NCBI RefSeq assembly: GCF_049985285.1
Contig: NZ_JBNIEU010000002.1
Span: 1,054,001-1,118,000, forward strand
Source: Aestuariirhabdus sp049985285
GTDB lineage: Bacteria > Pseudomonadota > Gammaproteobacteria > Pseudomonadales > Aestuariirhabdaceae
Length of the DNA: 64,000 nucleotides
Direction: 5' to 3'
Of the stretch, positions 16,512 through 26,300 are shown one piece after another. Within the stretch, counting starts at the first letter, position 1; every line of letters begins with the position of its first letter. The position numbers and the translations under genes were made by a program. The notes beneath the pieces are model-generated. The model searched no databases and was not told the origin of the DNA. It saw only the letters and a list, made by a program, of their open reading frames with translations.

Positions 16512-18641
16512 ATGGACAGGGATACCTACATTCAATCAGGACTGCCTGCGCTGGTAATAGTGGCTCGCTTGCAGGGCATTTCGGCCTCATTGGCGCAACT
16601 GGCGCACCGGTTTCCTCCAGCGGATGAGGATTCCGGCAAACTCCTTTTGCGAGCAGCAAAGTCAGTCGGGCTCCGTGGGCGCTTGTCGAAAGTATCGACC
16701 GAGGAGCTGCTGAAGCTGCCGATGCCGTTGGTGGCACTGCGCAAGGATGGAAGCGCCATCGTAGTGGTACGCTGCGAACAGGGCGAGGTGTTGATCCAGG
16801 ACCCCCGCCAGGCATCAGCGGAGCGCATTTCGGTGGATGTGCTGGATAATCTCTACGGTGGTGAGCTGTTCCTTTTTCGCCGAGCGGATGCCGGGTCTGT
16901 TGTTGGTGGGCGTTTTGATATTCGTTGGTTTATCCCTGCGTTAAAAAAGCATCGTAAACTGCTGGGGGAAGTGCTGCTGGCGTCGGTGTTTATCCAACTG
17001 TTTGCGCTGGTGACGCCGCTGTTCTTTCAGGTGATCATCGATAAAGTGCTGGCCCACAAGGGGCTCACTACCCTGGATGTACTCGCCTTCGGCTTGTTGG
17101 TGATCTCGCTGTTTGATGTGGTGCTGGGAGCGCTCAGAACCTACCTTTTTTCCCATACCAGCAATCGCATCGACCTGATGCTCGGTGCCCGGCTTTTCGA
17201 TCATCTTTTGCACCTGCCTATCGCCTACTACAACAAGCGTCGAACTGGTGAAACGGTAGCCCGGGTTCGGGAGTTGGATAGTCTCCGGGAGTTTCTTACC
17301 GGTTCAGCGCTGACACTCTGCATCGACCTGATGTTCAGCCTGCTGTTCCTGCTGGTGCTCTATCTCTATAGCCCGCTCCTCACCGGGATCGTGGTCGCTT
17401 CTATCCCGCTGTATATTTTGCTCTCCGTTGTGATTACACCGCTACTGCGAGCTCGCCTTGAGGAAAAGTTTCAGCGCGGTGCTGCCAATCAGTCGTTTTT
17501 GGTGGAATCGGTGAGCGGTATCGAAACGTTGAAATCGATGGCGGTGGAGCCGCGGATGCAGCGCCAGTGGGAGGACCAGCTGGCGGGTTATGTCCGCGCC
17601 GATTTTCGCGCGGCGCAGCTGGGCAATATCGCCAGTCAGAGTGCCTCCGGAATCAGTAAGGTCGTGACCGTTGCGATTTTATGGGTGGGTGCCCAGCAGG
17701 TTATTGCCGGGGCGATGAGCGTGGGGATGCTGGTCGCGTTCAATATGATTGCCGGGCGAATTAATGCACCCATACTGCGTTTGGTGCAGTTGTGGCAGGA
17801 CTTTCAGCAAGCGGAAATCTCCATCGACCGATTGGGAGATATCCTCAATACCCCCGGCGAAAACAGCAGCGCCACTCCTCGCAGTCAGGCAGGAGCTATT
17901 AAGGGGCATATCCAATTCGAGCGGGTGGGGTTTCGCTACGACCCGCAACGGCCGGCGGCCCTGCGGCAGGTTTCGTTTGAGGCACGTCCCGGTGAAATCG
18001 TCGGCGTAATCGGGCGCTCCGGGTCGGGAAAGAGCACCCTGGCGCGCCTGCTGCAACGTTTTTATCTGCCTGAGAGCGGCCGGGTTCTGGTTGATGGTAT
18101 GGACCTTGCGATTGCCGACACCGCCTGGCTGCGTCAGCAGATCGGCGTGGTACTGCAGGACAACTTTCTCTTCAATCGCTCCATTCGTGACAACATAGCG
18201 CTGGCCGACCCGGGATCATCGCTGGAGCGAGTGATGCAGGCGGCCCAGCTTGCGGGCGCCCACGACTTTATTCTGCAACTCCCCGAAGGTTATGACACCG
18301 AAGTCGGAGAGCAGGGCAATAGTCTGTCAGGTGGGCAGAAACAGAGAATCGCTATCGCTCGTGCGCTGCTCAATGATCCGCGCATCCTTATTTTCGATGA
18401 AGCGACAAGCGCGCTGGATTACGAGTCTGAACGGGTGATTCAGCAGCAGTTGCGCAAAATAGCCCACAACCGAACCCTGATTATTATCGCTCACCGCCTG
18501 TCAACGGTCGCAGAATCGGACCAGATACTGGTGATGGACAATGGACACCTGATCGAACAGGGCGAACCCAAAGAGTTGCTAAGGAACAAGGGCCACTACG
18601 CACGGATGTTAGCGATGCAAAACGGTGGCATGAGCGCATGA
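16512..18641 (+). CDS. HlyB-like type I secretion ABC transporter (permease/ATPase)
   Basis: A 709-residue inner-membrane ABC exporter closely resembling HlyB. Residues 1-125 form a C39-peptidase-like domain in which the catalytic Cys is absent (QSGLPALVIVARLQGIS), as expected for RTX transporters that bind but do not cleave substrate. A six-helix membrane domain spans ~150-430. The ATPase has Walker A GRSGSGKS at 501-508, signature LSGGQ at 605-609 and Walker B ILIFDEATSALD. I chose ATG 16512 with AAGGGA upstream; the frame could extend to 16392 but that extension is not HlyB-like. It overlaps the adaptor gene by four bases (ATGA). The likely cargo is the RTX lipase at 23371. No TolC gene is present in the window. 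Confidence 0.95.
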   Translation: MDRDTYIQSGLPALVIVARLQGISASLAQLAHRFPPADEDSGKLLLRAAKSVGLRGRLSKVSTEELLKLPMPLVALRKDGSAIVVVRCEQGEVLIQDPRQASAERISVDVLDNLYGGELFLFRRADAGSVVGGRFDIRWFIPALKKHRKLLGEVLLASVFIQLFALVTPLFFQVIIDKVLAHKGLTTLDVLAFGLLVISLFDVVLGALRTYLFSHTSNRIDLMLGARLFDHLLHLPIAYYNKRRTGETVARVRELDSLREFLTGSALTLCIDLMFSLLFLLVLYLYSPLLTGIVVASIPLYILLSVVITPLLRARLEEKFQRGAANQSFLVESVSGIETLKSMAVEPRMQRQWEDQLAGYVRADFRAAQLGNIASQSASGISKVVTVAILWVGAQQVIAGAMSVGMLVAFNMIAGRINAPILRLVQLWQDFQQAEISIDRLGDILNTPGENSSATPRSQAGAIKGHIQFERVGFRYDPQRPAALRQVSFEARPGEIVGVIGRSGSGKSTLARLLQRFYLPESGRVLVDGMDLAIADTAWLRQQIGVVLQDNFLFNRSIRDNIALADPGSSLERVMQAAQLAGAHDFILQLPEGYDTEVGEQGNSLSGGQKQRIAIARALLNDPRILIFDEATSALDYESERVIQQQLRKIAHNRTLIIIAHRLSTVAESDQILVMDNGHLIEQGEPKELLRNKGHYARMLAMQNGGMSA

Positions 18642-20029
18642 GGTGGTGGCGTTGGATGGGTGGGCGAATCTCTCGCTGGAAAGAGCATCGTATAGAGCGA
18701 TTGCGGTGTGAGTTTCTTCCTGCCGCGCTGGCGGTAGAACAGACACCTCCCAACCCTTTGGGGCGTCTTTTTAGCCTGTTAATCATCAGTCTGTTTGTTA
18801 TTGCGCTACTCTGGGGTTGGTTTGGTCGCATCGATATTGTAGCGGTCGCTCAGGGTAAGCTCGTGCCAGCCGAAGGGGTGGCGTCGATACAGAGTGAACT
18901 GTCCGGCAGAGTCGCACAGGTTGCAGTTAACGATGGCGATCGAGTAAAAGCGGGTGATCTGTTGTTGACCCTGGATGACACGTTAAACGGCGCCGACATT
19001 GATAGTTTACGCGAGCAGGTTGAGGTGATCGCCGAGCGTTTGGTGCGCCAGCAGTATCGTCGGAGTTTGTTGGAACTGATGCGTTCCATCCCGCTATTGG
19101 CATTGTTAGAGGATCAGCAGCCTCCCGGGGAGTTACTGCCTGATGCTCAATCAATGCTTTTGTTGCAGCGCCAGTGGGAGCTACTACGGTCTACTCGTCT
19201 CGCCAGCAAAGCACATGTCGCGGGGCTTAATGCACAGTTAAGGGCGTTGCATTCTGAGCAGCAAAAAATAAAGCGCACGCTGCCTATGATGGAAGAGCGG
19301 CGCAACGCGTTGAAGTCTCTCTATGATCGCCAGATGGCCCCCCGGCTACAATACCTTGACGCCGAGCAGGTGCGAATTGAGGCAGAGCAATCGTTGAAGG
19401 CCTTGTTTGCAAGGGAGGCACAGCTGTTGGCTGAAATTGATCGCGTAAGAGCAGAAGATCAACTGCTGCTGGCCAACCACGCCCGGGAGGCCCTAACCCT
19501 CGAAGAGTCACTGGCATTGGAGCTTCAGCAGCTTAAACAGCAGGTGATAAAGGCTCAACGGGGCTTTTCCAATACCCGTATTACATCCCCGACAGAGGGC
19601 ATTGTGCGCTCCGTTATTCCGATAAAACCGGGAAGCGTTGTGCAAGCCGCACAGGTATTGATGGAGATCGTACCCACCGCGAGCGAGCTGCGCGCCGAGG
19701 CCTGGATCAAGAATCGGGATATTGGCTTTGTCGCTCAAGGGCAGGCGGTAGAAGTCAAAGTCGACACCTTTAACTACACCCGCTACGGCGGGATCAACGG
19801 TGAGGTCGCTTTGGTGTCAGCGGATTCTGTAAACGATTCAAACCAGGGGTTGCTGTACAAGGCGATCGTGACGCTTGCCAGCAACAGGATCGAAGTAGAT
19901 GGACAGGACCAACCGCTGGCGTCGGGAATGAACGTTGCGGTCGAAATCAAAACCGGTACGCGCCGCCTGCTGGATTTTTTTCTGTCCCCATTGCTGCGCT
20001 ACAGCCATGAAAGTATCAGGGAGCGCTAG
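18638..20029 (+). CDS. HlyD-like membrane fusion protein of the type I secretion system
   Basis: A 463-residue periplasmic adaptor that would link the HlyB-like exporter to an outer-membrane TolC-type channel. Its first 40 residues are cytoplasmic (EFLPAALAVEQTPPNPLGR, very like HlyD). One membrane helix lies at 42-61, then the lipoyl half-motif IDIVAVAQGKLVPAEGVASI. A long coiled-coil hairpin follows from ~110 to 300, with the second lipoyl half and beta-barrel afterwards (TSPTEGIVRSVIPIKPGSVV). It starts inside the exporter gene with an ATGA overlap, so both are made together. It is followed by a small membrane protein gene and then the secreted-partner and lipase genes. Confidence 0.95.
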   Translation: MRWWRWMGGRISRWKEHRIERLRCEFLPAALAVEQTPPNPLGRLFSLLIISLFVIALLWGWFGRIDIVAVAQGKLVPAEGVASIQSELSGRVAQVAVNDGDRVKAGDLLLTLDDTLNGADIDSLREQVEVIAERLVRQQYRRSLLELMRSIPLLALLEDQQPPGELLPDAQSMLLLQRQWELLRSTRLASKAHVAGLNAQLRALHSEQQKIKRTLPMMEERRNALKSLYDRQMAPRLQYLDAEQVRIEAEQSLKALFAREAQLLAEIDRVRAEDQLLLANHAREALTLEESLALELQQLKQQVIKAQRGFSNTRITSPTEGIVRSVIPIKPGSVVQAAQVLMEIVPTASELRAEAWIKNRDIGFVAQGQAVEVKVDTFNYTRYGGINGEVALVSADSVNDSNQGLLYKAIVTLASNRIEVDGQDQPLASGMNVAVEIKTGTRRLLDFFLSPLLRYSHESIRER

Positions 20030-20093
20030 CACAGCGCCGTGGCGTTAATGGTTTTAAAACAGCGAGTCAATAGAACGCATCAGGGAGGATGTT

Positions 20094-20303
20094 ATGTTGC
20101 TGGATTATCTAGACACCGAGTATGTGTTTATGTCACTCAGTTTGGTTGCTGCCACCTGTTTGCTGGCGATGTGCTGCCATGAGTATCAAATCATGAGGCA
20201 GTCCGAGCGGGAGCTGGAAGAGGATCTTAAGAATCCGCCGAAGCCGATCTATCAGCATGACTTGAAGGCGTTTAAGCAAAAAAGGGAAGGTACCAAGAAG
20301 TAG
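20094..20303 (+). CDS. Small single-pass membrane protein, unknown function
   Basis: A 69-residue protein I do not recognise. It has one hydrophobic segment (about residues 11-28, VFMSLSLVAATCLLAMCC). A charged cytoplasmic-looking tail follows (RQSERELEEDLKNPPKP and a Lys-rich end). The ribosome site CAGGGAGGATG directly before the ATG is strong, which makes it a credible gene despite its size. It lies between the hlyD-like gene and the first exported partner, all on the same strand. It might be an accessory of the secretion apparatus or of the lipase system; nothing in the sequence decides this. Confidence 0.6.
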   Translation: MLLDYLDTEYVFMSLSLVAATCLLAMCCHEYQIMRQSERELEEDLKNPPKPIYQHDLKAFKQKREGTKK

Positions 20304-20391
20304 CGTCAATGTATGGACCTAAGCAGGATTGATAATTTCTGATGACGATAGAGACGACCAAACGTATTACCGGCATAGGTAGGGGAGTGTC

Positions 20392-21804
20392 ATGATAAAG
20401 GCTGTTTCGATAACCAAATTTAGCGTCCCGGTTCTGGCTGTGCTGATGCTGGGCCTTGTGAGTGCGTCTGTTATGGCAGGCTACCTGGTGCAGGGCAATA
20501 ACTACACCGAGCGCTTTGGAGGCACGGTTATCGAAGGCAAGGGTAAATTCGATATCAATGCCTGGGGTTATACCTCCGCCTTTGCTAAACGCTTTGCGAT
20601 GCCGGATCGCTGGCTGGAGCCGGAGCTATCGGGGGTGGAGGGGATCGCCTTTCGTACCGAGGTTTACGCTTATGAACCCTGGCGCCCCGCCGAGTGTCTG
20701 TTTGAACTCTACCTCAAGCAGGAGGCGGAGATTCCCTGGGTGGTGGGCGCTAACGAGTCCGGTCGACGCTATATCTACCCCCATTCACCTGAGCCCATTG
20801 CACAGCTGAATCTGCTTCGCGAGGACGATAGGCAATGGGCTAAGCGCGAGCTGGGTATCGCTGAAACCGACACCGCCGGTCGCCACCAGCTGAATTGGGT
20901 GGCGGGCGATCGTGCGGTCCCGTTGCGGGTGCGCAACTACCAGCGATCCATCGGCAAGGGGCTGGATCGCCTGCAGCTGATGTTCGACTGCCAACAGATG
21001 CCGGACAGCGCTGGCGCGCTGGTGTTGGGGAGCTACCGTATCGCTCTTACCGAAAGCTACCTCGAGAGAGTGCGCTTCTACCATCAAGCCCGCCGTGATG
21101 AACCCTTTTACCTGACTCGGGACAAAGTGATCGATATCCCCTCATCGGTATACCAGTGGGTCTACACTCGCAATTTTGCCGAGCGCTTTGGGCTTCCGGA
21201 GCGGTGGATCGACGAGGATCTGCAAGGGGTAGAGGCGGTGGTGTATTACCGGCTCAATACCGGTGGTAAAAGCCTTATCACCAGAAAGTCATTTTTTATT
21301 CAGGGTACTCCCTATATCGATTTTATTTTTAGCAAGAAGCAGGTTGCCGTATCCTTTCCAACCACTCGGGGGGCAATAGGCCCAGCCAGACACTTGGGCT
21401 CATACCGTTACCTGTATGAAACGGACAAATCTATGTACGTTGAAAAGAGCTGGCTAAAGGATAGGACCAATATCAGCTATAGCTCTACCAAACTAAAAAG
21501 TGGTAGGCCTGTACAGGTCGGCGGGATTTTTATCTACTGGTTTGACCGAAATATCTTGGGCGACTATGCGTTGATGCGCGGAATTACCCATATGGATCCA
21601 CCTCAGGAGACAACCCTGCTTAAGGTTTATACGACTGGCCGAGGGCCCTTAATAGCGCTAGATGGCCAACACTACAACATTGACCATGAGTTCTATATCC
21701 CGGGTCAGTTTACCCGCCGACTGCCTGAGTATTTAAAGCAACGAGAGATTCCTGATATGCCCCTCATCTATGGTGCTCCATTGGAATCTTTAACCAAACA
21801 ATAG
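20392..21804 (+). CDS. Exported protein of unknown family, lipase partner copy A
   Basis: A 470-residue protein with a signal peptide (MIKAVSITKFSVPVLAVLML..., likely cleavage after VMA at residue 29), so periplasmic or secreted. It contains an internal duplication: AWGYTSAFAKRFAMPDRW (58-75) recurs as YQWVYTRNFAERFGLPERW (254-272), each followed by an L-x-GVE-x-x-x-Y/F stretch. I do not recognise the fold. It is paralogous to the gene at 21920: residues ~40-286 are nearly identical, but the last ~180 residues are only distantly similar. It is followed at 44 bases by a truncated lipase start, so it was once paired with its own lipase. A role as lipase chaperone or immunity protein is a hypothesis from context only. 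The TAGGGGAG ribosome site is shared with copy B. Confidence 0.85.
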   Translation: MIKAVSITKFSVPVLAVLMLGLVSASVMAGYLVQGNNYTERFGGTVIEGKGKFDINAWGYTSAFAKRFAMPDRWLEPELSGVEGIAFRTEVYAYEPWRPAECLFELYLKQEAEIPWVVGANESGRRYIYPHSPEPIAQLNLLREDDRQWAKRELGIAETDTAGRHQLNWVAGDRAVPLRVRNYQRSIGKGLDRLQLMFDCQQMPDSAGALVLGSYRIALTESYLERVRFYHQARRDEPFYLTRDKVIDIPSSVYQWVYTRNFAERFGLPERWIDEDLQGVEAVVYYRLNTGGKSLITRKSFFIQGTPYIDFIFSKKQVAVSFPTTRGAIGPARHLGSYRYLYETDKSMYVEKSWLKDRTNISYSSTKLKSGRPVQVGGIFIYWFDRNILGDYALMRGITHMDPPQETTLLKVYTTGRGPLIALDGQHYNIDHEFYIPGQFTRRLPEYLKQREIPDMPLIYGAPLESLTKQ

Positions 21805-21847
21805 CGAATTCAAAAATCCAGTAACTGTTTCCAGGGAGGGAGAGGTT

Positions 21848-21910
21848 ATGACCAGTTTAATCAGTGATCTGATGTTTTTAAGCGTCGATGTGTATAACCG
21901 GCAAAGGTAG
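21848..21910 (+). pseudogene. Remnant of a second RTX-lipase gene (first 17 codons)
   Basis: Reading from ATG 21848 gives MTSLISDLMFLSVDVYN, then RQR and a TAG stop. The intact lipase at 23371 begins MTSMISELMLLSVDVYN, matching at 14 of 17 positions. Immediately after codon 17 the DNA switches to the leader sequence found before partner A (ACCGGCA-AGGTAGGGGAG), and runs into partner B. The remnant keeps a good ribosome site (GGGAGGGAGAGG). This is what a deletion removing the body of a duplicate lipase gene would leave. The short peptide may still be translated, but has no evident function. Confidence 0.85.
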
Positions 21911-21919
21911 GGGAGTGTC

Positions 21920-23314
21920 ATGATAAAGGCTGTTTCGATAACCAAATTGAGCGTCCCTGTACTGGCTATTCTGATGCTGGGCTTTGTGAGTGCGTCTGTT
22001 ATGGCAGGATATCTCGTAAAAGGAGATAGTTACGAGGAGCGCTTTGGAGGCACGGTTATCGAAGGAAAGGGTAAATTCGATATCAATGCCTGGGGTTATA
22101 CCTCCGCCTTTGCTAAACGCTTTGCGATGCCGGATCGCTGGCTGGAGCCGGAGCTATCGGGGGTGGAGGGGATCGCCTTTCGAACCGAAGTCTACGCTTA
22201 CGAACCCTGGCGTCCCGCCGAGTGTCTGTTTGAACTCTACCTCAAGCAGGAGACGGAGATTCCCTGGGTGGTGGGCGTTAACGAGTCCGGTCGACGCTAT
22301 ATCTACCCCCATTCACCTGAGCCCATTGCGCAGCTGAATCTGCTTCGTGAGGAGGACAGGCAATGGGCTAAGCGCGAGCTGGGTATCGCTGAAACCGACA
22401 CCGCCGGTCGCCACCAACTGAATTGGGTGGCGGGCGATCGTGCGGTCCCGCTGCGGGTGCGCAACTACCAGCGCTCCATCGGCAAGGGGCTGGATCGCCT
22501 GCAGCTGATGTTCGACTGCCAGCAGATGCCGGACAGCGCTGGCGCGCTGGTGTTGGGGAGCTACCGTATCGCTCTTACCGAAAGCTACCTCGAGAGAGTG
22601 CGCTTCTACCACCAGGCGCGCCGTGATGAACCCTTTTACCTGACTCGGGACAAAGTGATCGATATCCCCTCATCGGTATATCAGTGGGTTTACACCCGCG
22701 ATTTTGCCGAGCGTTTTGGCTTGCCGGAGCAGTGGATCGACGAGGATCTGCAGGGAGTAGAGGCGGTGGTGTATTACTGGAGGGGCCTTGAGGGTGCTAC
22801 TTTTTTGCGACATCCCAACTTCCTTGTAGCTGGCAGGCCGAGGATAGATTTTATCTTTACCAAGGCCCAGGCCAGAAAAGCGTTTCCTGAGCCCCGTTCT
22901 GCCGGCGGTCCTAGCAAACACAGGGGGTCATTCCAGTTTCTTTATGAGAAGGACAAGAATCTAATTCCTAATCCTGTGCTGAAGGCTGGGGGAAGCAGCA
23001 TTAGCTATCGATCATCCACCCAAGGGGGAGGAATACCTCTTCTTTGGTTTGATCGTGATTTGTTGGGTGGCTATACGCTACTGAAAGGTTCTAATCATGT
23101 CACATTGCCTAAAAAGAATAGTGTTTTTCACATCTACACAGTTGGGCGTGGTGAGCTGGTAGCGCGGGACCATAATCCCTATAGCATCGATCATAAATTT
23201 TATGTTCCCGGTAGATTTCTTAGGCGAACTAGTAATTACCATAAACATAGGGCAATACCCGATATGGAAAGAATCTACCGAAATCCTATAGAAACTATCA
23301 CTAAGATTCGGTAG
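21920..23314 (+). CDS. Exported protein of unknown family, lipase partner copy B
   Basis: A 464-residue paralogue of the protein at 20392, with the same signal peptide and the same two internal repeats. From about residue 40 to 286 the two are almost identical at protein and DNA level. After VVYY (DNA position ~22779) identity drops abruptly, although a shared skeleton persists (IDFIF, SISY, WFDR, YSIDHKFYVPG, IPDM). This copy sits directly before the intact RTX lipase, 56 bases away, so it is the likely cognate partner. The divergent C-terminal third is where specificity for one lipase could reside. The family is unknown to me; a periplasmic immunity, foldase or co-secreted partner role are alternatives. 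Confidence 0.85.
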   Translation: MIKAVSITKLSVPVLAILMLGFVSASVMAGYLVKGDSYEERFGGTVIEGKGKFDINAWGYTSAFAKRFAMPDRWLEPELSGVEGIAFRTEVYAYEPWRPAECLFELYLKQETEIPWVVGVNESGRRYIYPHSPEPIAQLNLLREEDRQWAKRELGIAETDTAGRHQLNWVAGDRAVPLRVRNYQRSIGKGLDRLQLMFDCQQMPDSAGALVLGSYRIALTESYLERVRFYHQARRDEPFYLTRDKVIDIPSSVYQWVYTRDFAERFGLPEQWIDEDLQGVEAVVYYWRGLEGATFLRHPNFLVAGRPRIDFIFTKAQARKAFPEPRSAGGPSKHRGSFQFLYEKDKNLIPNPVLKAGGSSISYRSSTQGGGIPLLWFDRDLLGGYTLLKGSNHVTLPKKNSVFHIYTVGRGELVARDHNPYSIDHKFYVPGRFLRRTSNYHKHRAIPDMERIYRNPIETITKIR

Positions 23315-23370
23315 GAAACTGTAAGAATAATCTGTTGTTAATATTTCAGCTGTCCAAGGATGGACCAATT

Positions 23371-26300
23371 ATGACCAGTATGATTTCTGAATTAATGCTA
23401 TTAAGTGTTGATGTTTACAATCCCAAGGATATTAATGATAACTCGGTTGAAGCACCTTTAGGTTGGGACTTTATTCCCAATGTTGGTGTCGATAATTCCG
23501 GGCGAATGTATCATCAGGACAGTGGCTTCTATGCGTATGCTTTGACTCGGTCCGGTCCTGATGGTCCTGAAGCGGTGATCGCCTTCAGGGGAACTGACCA
23601 GATTTTGGGGTCGGGTACCGATATGGGGGTCGATTGGGAGCTTTCTGTTAGCAACGGTTATCATCCCCAGTTTGAACAGGCTCTGCAATTTACCCTCGAT
23701 GTGTTTATGGAACTGGCCCAATCAGCGGGTAGGTCTCCGTTAGTCTATGTTACGGGACATTCCTTGGGCGGCGCACTTGCTCAGATTGTAAGCAGCGTTT
23801 TCGCTTTGCCTGGTTACACTTTTGACGCCCCCGGTGCATTATCACTTTCACAAGAATTATCATTTATCGAGGGGTTATTCCCATGGTTCAATGATAATGC
23901 ACAAATTCTTAACCTTTTTTCAGCATTCACCCCAGAATTCAACAACCCCGGCGACCTCGTCAATATCTCGATTATTGGCAGCGCCATCTCCGCCGCGAGC
24001 GGCGATGTAATCGGCAGCCATTATGACCTGCTCAGTGATGAGGGATCCTCATTGGTCGGTTCAGTAGCGGAAGGGCTGGCGCAAGTAACCGGCGGTGCGG
24101 CTGGTTTGCTCGGATTGGCTGCGGTCGCCGTGGCACTGGCTCCGGCATCTACATTGGCTGTTGCGGGAGTTCTGGGTATTGATACGGTACTCAAACACAG
24201 CTCCGAAGCGATACGTAATCTGGTTGTAGGCCTGGACCAGCAGGGTCAGCTAATACCCCGGTTAGTGGAGAGCACCCACTTTCCCAACGGAATAGAGGGG
24301 TATCAGCCACCGTCTGATGGGGTGATCGGCATGCTAAAGGATGTGCTAGGAACCATCGGACAGTGGTTTACCCAGCAACTTTCACAGCAGGACGCAGTGG
24401 CGCTGTTGAACCAGTTGGATGAAACGAATTCAGGGCGAATTGGTGCTCTGGCGACACAGTATGACGTGTCGATCGATCATCTTCGTATGGCGACCCAAAC
24501 AATCACCGAGAGCGAGTGGTCCGAAACACTCACCCCGTTCGCGGGTTACCACGGGGAGTTGCTTGTTACGCTGGAGCGCGCGACTGAAACAACTGGCCAA
24601 CTGCTGGACCTGGAGATGCCTGGAGTCACCGCCGATGGTCACTTTACTGAACTCGCCATCGTTGGCGCCGCCAGTCTTGATTGGTCGCAAGAGGGTTATC
24701 GCATAAAGAGCGAACTGGGTAAGGATGAAGTGGCGGTTACTTTCCGCTCGGTCACTCCATTGGCGCTAGGCGGGGAATACACCACAGGGATAAACCTCGT
24801 TTACAGCCTCTATGGCCGCTCGGGTGAAAATGTCGAAGGTGAACAGACAATTTTTGCAGAAAGTTCAGCGTCGCCGTGGCATCAGCTTCCCGAGATTGAT
24901 ACCAGCATTGAAATTAGTGAGGACAACCCCCGAGACCTGATGGGGGATGACGCCAACAACCGACTCACCGGTGACCTCGCCGAAAACACCCTGCTGGGTT
25001 TGAGGGGAGATGATGAGCTTCTGGGCGAAGGTGGGCGGGACACCCTTATTGGTGGCTACGGGAACGATCTCCTGCAGGGAGGGGTTGGCCGGGATCTGCT
25101 GATAGGAGGCGATGGGGACGATCGCCTGATTGCGGGTTCGTTAGACAGCCTAAAAGGTGGGCAGAGTATTGATCCCGATGATCTCACGCTGGGTGACTTT
25201 CTTTCCGGCCAACAGGGTGACGATCTTCTGTTCGGAAGTGGGTACCGCGACTTTCTCGGCGGAGGCGCTGGGGATGATCTTCTCTATGGCGGTGAAGGCA
25301 CCGATTACCTGATGGGGGATGGCGACTGGACGCTTGGGAATCCCGATTGGACCGTTAACGAACAACCCGGCAAGGTGAACATTGTCGGGGATATTCAATG
25401 GTCAGCTACCGCAGTGGTCGGTGGGGATGACGTTATTTGGGGCGGTGGCGGGAATGATTTTGCCTGGGGTGGTGACGGCGACGATCTGCTCTATGGCGAG
25501 GCTGGAAACGATGTTTTGATGGGGGAAGCCGGTGACGATACCTTGCTGGGAGGGATAGGTGACGATCGTTTGCTCGGTGAGGCGGGTGATGACCTTGTCG
25601 TTGGGGGGGAGGGTTTGAACCAACTCAATGGCGATGCACCCAACCTCGCGCTGGAGGAGCATGGCGATGATCTGGTTATAGGCGGGAACGATCGCGATTT
25701 GATCTGGGGCGATGGCGGCAACGATCGGCTCTATGGAAACGGAGGCGACGACCAGATCCAGGGAGACAATGCCCTTGGGGCTAGCGGCAACGACTATCTC
25801 TCCGGTGGGGCTGGGTCAGATTACCTGTTGGGGCAATTGGGAAATGATGAGCTACATGGCGATGAAGGCGACGATGCGCTAGTGGGGGGTGACGGGAATG
25901 ACCGCCTTTACGGGGGTAAGGATGATGATGAACTTGAAGGTGGCGCCGGTGATGACTATCTGGAGGGGGGTAGCGGCCACGATTGGTTGATCGGTGGTGC
26001 GGGGTTTGATGTCCTGGTGGGTGGTAGTGGCCAGGATGAGCTTTCGGATACACGGGGTGGAGGGTTACTGGTCGGTGAGGGTGGCTACGATACCTACGAT
26101 GTGAGATCGGGTCAGGACGCGGTTAGTATCATGGACCTTGAGGAGAATCGCCTAAAATTCGGCGACCTGAGCTACGCCCAGGGGATGAACCGGATCTCTT
26201 TGTCGCAGGGGTCGCTGCTGATCTCCATCGATGGCCGGCCGATCGCTCACCTTGCCAACTTCGACCCCAACGACGTCTATGCCGGTAGCGGTATTACCGA

